A stretch of 10,191 nucleotides of DNA from Eubacteriaceae bacterium (GTDB lineage Bacteria > Bacillota > Clostridia > Eubacteriales > Anaerofustaceae). The stretch is from assembly GCA_017613995.1 (NCBI GenBank), contig JAGACT010000176.1, forward strand, positions 1 to 10,191, written 5' to 3'. Position 1 is the stretch's first letter. Every line of letters starts with the position of its first letter. Positions 6,283-10,191 of this stretch are shown piece after piece. The notes beneath the pieces were generated by a model. It was not told the origin of the DNA, ran no database searches, and worked only from the letters and a program-made list of their open reading frames with translations. The position numbers were made by a program, and so were the translations under genes.

Positions 6283-6311
6283 AGTATACAATATCTGCCC
6301 GCCATTTTCAA
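6283..6311 (-). promoter_or_regulatory. Sigma-70-type promoter of the esterase-like/URO-D/GTPase operon
   Basis: On the minus strand TTGAAA (6311-6306) and TATACT (6288-6283) are 17 bases apart, a near-consensus promoter. The start would be near 6276, about 44 bases before the ATG at 6232. The five downstream minus-strand genes have no other convincing promoter or terminator between them. Confidence 0.75.
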
Positions 6312-6328
6312 CAAAAAAGGGTATGCAT

Positions 6329-6351
6329 AAAAAAAGGGACCCGAAGGTCCC
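6329..6351 (-). terminator. Rho-independent terminator of the metal-efflux unit
   Basis: On the minus strand GGGACC, loop TTCG and GGTCCC form a 6-bp GC-rich stem (6351-6336) with a stable tetraloop, followed by seven U (6335-6329). It lies 12 bases after the ATPase stop. Confidence 0.93.
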
Positions 6352-6363
6352 GTAAGTGAATAT

Positions 6364-8277
<1,914 letters not shown>

Positions 8278-8307
8278 GTTTGAGTGTTTCCTTTGCGAAT
8301 TAAGTCC

Positions 8308-8526
8308 TTATAAAATGATCTCGCAGTCGGGCTCCACCTTCTTGCAGTTGGCAATGACGTTCTCCATCACCTTGTCCACATCGGCGCCCTCTTCAAATTC
8401 TATCTTCATCTTCAGAGTCATGAAGCTCACGGTGCAGTCCTTGACGCCCTCGGTCTTCTTCGCGGCGTCTTCCATCATGTTCGCGCAGTTGGCGCAGTCT
8501 ACTTCGATCTTGTAAGTCTTTTTCAA
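8308..8526 (-). CDS. Stand-alone HMA heavy-metal-binding protein (TTG start)
   Basis: This 72-residue protein has the beta-alpha-beta-beta-alpha-beta ferredoxin-like fold of heavy-metal-associated domains. The metal loop is VDCANCANMMED, with C11-x-x-C14; DCANCA is typical of domains on Zn/Cd ATPases rather than the MxCxxC of copper chaperones. The end, KKVEPDCEIIL, holds an extra Cys68. The TTG at 8526 is the likely start: GGAGG lies 8 bases before it and the protein then begins right at the first strand. In-frame ATGs further up (8589, 8562) have no ribosome site and lie across a large inverted repeat. The ATPase gene, which lacks this domain, follows 30 bases later, so the two act together: either as metal donor to the pump or as a regulator in trans. 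Confidence 0.88.
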   Translation of the reverse strand: MKKTYKIEVDCANCANMMEDAAKKTEGVKDCTVSFMTLKMKIEFEEGADVDKVMENVIANCKKVEPDCEIIL

Positions 8527-8557
8527 TAGATTTTCCTCCGTTTTCTTTAAACGGCTG

Positions 8558-8582
8558 CCCATGGCATGTGGTATGCCATGGG
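8558..8582 (-). repeat. Perfect 10-bp inverted repeat in the leader of the metal-efflux unit
   Basis: CCCATGGCAT (8558-8567) and ATGCCATGGG (8573-8582) flank 5 bases. The repeat lies 19 bases upstream of the ribosome site of the HMA gene. No U-tract follows on the minus strand. It may be an operator or an RNA hairpin that affects translation. Confidence 0.7.
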
Positions 8583-8587
8583 TAACC

Positions 8588-8618
8588 ATATGCGCATATA
8601 TCTTATCACAGATATATG
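8588..8618 (-). promoter_or_regulatory. Overlapping palindromes, likely operator of the metal-efflux unit
   Basis: CATATATCT (8595-8603) and AGATATATG (8610-8618) are perfect 9-bp arms around 6 bases. A second palindrome, ATATGCGCATAT (8588-8599), overlaps its downstream arm. A 24-bp AT-rich dyad near a transcription start is what metal-sensing repressors such as the ArsR/SmtB family bind. No regulator gene is in the window, so the assignment is inferred. Confidence 0.5.
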
Positions 8619-8621
8619 TAC

Positions 8622-8650
8622 GTTAAAAGCTGTACAAGAGTTATATTCAA
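8622..8650 (-). promoter_or_regulatory. Possible promoter of the metal-efflux unit
   Basis: On the minus strand TTGAAT (8650-8645) and TTTAAC (8627-8622) are 17 bases apart, each matching four of six consensus bases. The start would fall near 8615, inside the palindrome cluster. Weak match; other placements are possible. Confidence 0.35.
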
Positions 8651-8671
8651 AACTATTTCTTTTGCAGGATA

Positions 8672-10191
8672 TTACTTTGCGGGTGTGATCTCGTTGGTGA
8701 TCCAGTAATAGTCTGCGGTGTGGATCTGAACGTTGTCGATGGAGGTGTTGGATTCCATGGAGCTGTTGTAGTATCCATGTACCAGCAGCGCAGCGTCGTC
8801 AATGAGGATCTGCTGCATTCTCTCGATTATCTTTGCACGCTCAGCATCATCGAAGGTGGTGGCGAGCTTCTCATAGAGCTCATCGTATTCAGCGTTCTTG
8901 TAGCCGTTCCAGTTGCCGTTGGCGTCTGTTCCGACATATCCGGAATACCAGTTGGCAAGATACTCGGTGGGATCGCCGGTACCGACTGTTGTCCAGTTGT
9001 TTCCTGCGAGGTCGAACTCACCGTTGACCATGTTGTTCCAGAGTGAATCGGAGTCGATGACCTTGAGGTCGATATCGATACCGATCTCCTTGAGGCTGAC
9101 CATGATGCCGTCTGCGAAGTCGGCAAGGCCTCTGTTGGTGTAGGTCAGGTACAGAAGCTTGATGTTCTTTCCGTCCTTTTCACGGATGCCGTCTCCGTCG
9201 GTGTCGACATAACCGGCTTCGTCAAGGATCCTGTTTGCTTCAGCGACATCGTAGGGATCAACGTCAACGAGGTTCTTGTAACCGTATGCCAGTCCGGAAG
9301 GCAGGCAGGAATATCCGGGAGTGTAAAGGCCGCCGAGGGTAACGTTGCAGAGCGTATCGTCATCAAGAGCCTTGAGGATCGCGTGACGGAGAACGGGGTC
9401 TGCAAGTATTCCGTTGTGGTTCATGTATGCGAAACCGCAGCGGACGCCCTGAGCGATGGAAACGTTGTAGTTCTTGTCTTCCTTTAACATCTTCAGATCG
9501 GCTGCTGAAGTGATGTTCTCGACCAGGTCGACGTCTCCGCTCTGAAGAGCCATGGTCTTTGCGCCGGCATCTCCGAGGTAGTAGATCTCGAGCTTGTCGA
9601 AGGGAACTTCTCCGTTCCAGTAGTACTCGTTCCTTACGAGGTTCGCGGAAACCTTTGCCTCATAGTCCACGAGGGCATAGGGTCCGGTTCCGATGGGATG
9701 CTCATCCCAGTCGAAATCGCCGGTGGTGTCGAGCACCGCGAATACGGGATACGCAAGGTTCTTTCTGAGGTCGACCTGGGGAGCCTTCAGGACGATGGTG
9801 ACCGTACGGGCGGCATCATCTGCAGTCATGGACTCGTAATCCATGAACTTCCTGGGACGGCTGGTTCCGTTCTCGTTGTTGTAGACGTTCTCGAAGCTGG
9901 CGACTACCAGTGAAGGCGTAACATCTGTTCCGTTGCTGAACTTGAGTCCGTCACGGATATGGAATACCCATGTGATGTTGTCTTCTGTGGAGTAGTCATC
10001 GCACAGAGCATACTGAACGGTCATGCTGTCATCGAACTTGAACAGGCACTCGCTCAGGCCCATACGCATGACGTCCCATGCAGCGTTGATCTCGTCGCCG
10101 GGATCCAGCGTGCTGGCATAACAGAAGCATCCGAATTTGAGAACTTTTTCGGAGCTGTCATTTCCCTTTCCTCCGCCGCAGCCGGTAAGCA
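8672..10191 (-). CDS. ABC transporter substrate-binding lipoprotein, family 5 (peptide/nickel class); 5' end outside window
   Basis: The frame is open to the window edge, so the start and most of the signal peptide are missing. The visible chain begins LTGCGGG, a lipobox, with the lipidated Cys at 10180-10178; the mature protein would be about 502 residues, anchored outside the membrane. Family-5 marks are the early LDPGDE stretch, WVFHIRDGLKFSNG, IGTGPYALVDYE and RNEYYWNGEVPFDKLEIYY, followed by ALQSGDVDLVE. The ligand may be a peptide, nickel or another metal complex; sequence alone does not decide. An EF-hand-like DTDGDGIREKDG loop is coded at 9170-9205 and could bind calcium, though it is common in this family. 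No permease or ATPase gene follows downstream; they would lie upstream or elsewhere. No convincing terminator separates it from the metal-efflux unit, so some read-through is possible. Confidence 0.92.
   Translation of the reverse strand, partial: LTGCGGGKGNDSSEKVLKFGCFCYASTLDPGDEINAAWDVMRMGLSECLFKFDDSMTVQYALCDDYSTEDNITWVFHIRDGLKFSNGTDVTPSLVVASFENVYNNENGTSRPRKFMDYESMTADDAARTVTIVLKAPQVDLRKNLAYPVFAVLDTTGDFDWDEHPIGTGPYALVDYEAKVSANLVRNEYYWNGEVPFDKLEIYYLGDAGAKTMALQSGDVDLVENITSAADLKMLKEDKNYNVSIAQGVRCGFAYMNHNGILADPVLRHAILKALDDDTLCNVTLGGLYTPGYSCLPSGLAYGYKNLVDVDPYDVAEANRILDEAGYVDTDGDGIREKDGKNIKLLYLTYTNRGLADFADGIMVSLKEIGIDIDLKVIDSDSLWNNMVNGEFDLAGNNWTTVGTGDPTEYLANWYSGYVGTDANGNWNGYKNAEYDELYEKLATTFDDAERAKIIERMQQILIDDAALLVHGYYNSSMESNTSIDNVQIHTADYYWITNEITPAK

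Noticed and set aside
8527..8589. ATG starts of the HMA gene at 8589 or 8562
   Set aside because: No ribosome site precedes them and they cross a perfect inverted repeat; the TTG at 8526 has GGAGG 8 bases upstream.

Overview
The window looks like a chromosomal segment of an anaerobic, Gram-positive-type bacterium, most likely a member of the Clostridia. The grounds are GGAGG-type ribosome binding sites before nearly every gene, sigma-70-like promoters with 17-base spacers, a lipobox-type substrate-binding lipoprotein, the C-terminus of an oxygen-sensitive radical-SAM sulfatase maturase, and a URO-D-family (corrinoid methyltransferase-like) gene next to a short G3E GTPase. The taxonomic call is inference; there is no rRNA or tRNA here. 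Coding density is high and no stretch over 300 bases lacks a gene. I saw no insertion sequence, CRISPR array, integrase or attachment site.

Plus strand, 1-2305. The window opens inside an anaerobic sulfatase maturase-like gene (1-375), closed by a strong terminator. A well-formed promoter (434-462) drives a 200-residue SLOG/YpsA-like protein (517-1119). A perfect consensus promoter (TTGACA-17-TATAAT, 1108-1136) overlaps the last codons of that gene. It appears to drive a two-gene unit: an alpha/beta hydrolase with an intact Ser-Asp-His triad (1175-2044) and a 68-residue zinc-ribbon protein (2067-2273). That unit ends at a strong terminator (2281-2305).

Minus strand, 6311 down to 2320. A probable five-gene operon starts at a good promoter (6283-6311). 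Its order is: an esterase-family protein whose nucleophile serine is replaced by alanine (5342-6232); a 48-residue ORF (5137-5283) coupled by a TAATG overlap to a URO-D-family protein (3989-5137); a short CobW-like G3E GTPase without the usual C-terminal domain (3335-3928); and a beta-lactamase-fold serine hydrolase (2320-3285). Two intercistronic gaps each hold a perfect 8-bp stem-loop without a U-tract, which suggests RNA-level tuning rather than termination. No corrinoid protein or reactivator is encoded in the window. The operon's substrate is unknown, and it is the best candidate here for an undescribed system.

Minus strand, 10191 down to 6329. The 5' part of this section is a family-5 (peptide/nickel class) ABC transporter substrate-binding lipoprotein, cut by the window edge just upstream of its lipobox. 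Next comes an intergenic region with a cluster of palindromes around a possible promoter. It precedes a two-gene metal-efflux unit: a stand-alone HMA metal-binding protein with a TTG start (8308-8526) and a Zn/Cd/Pb-type P1B ATPase lacking an N-terminal HMA domain (6364-8277). This unit is closed by a strong terminator at 6329-6351.
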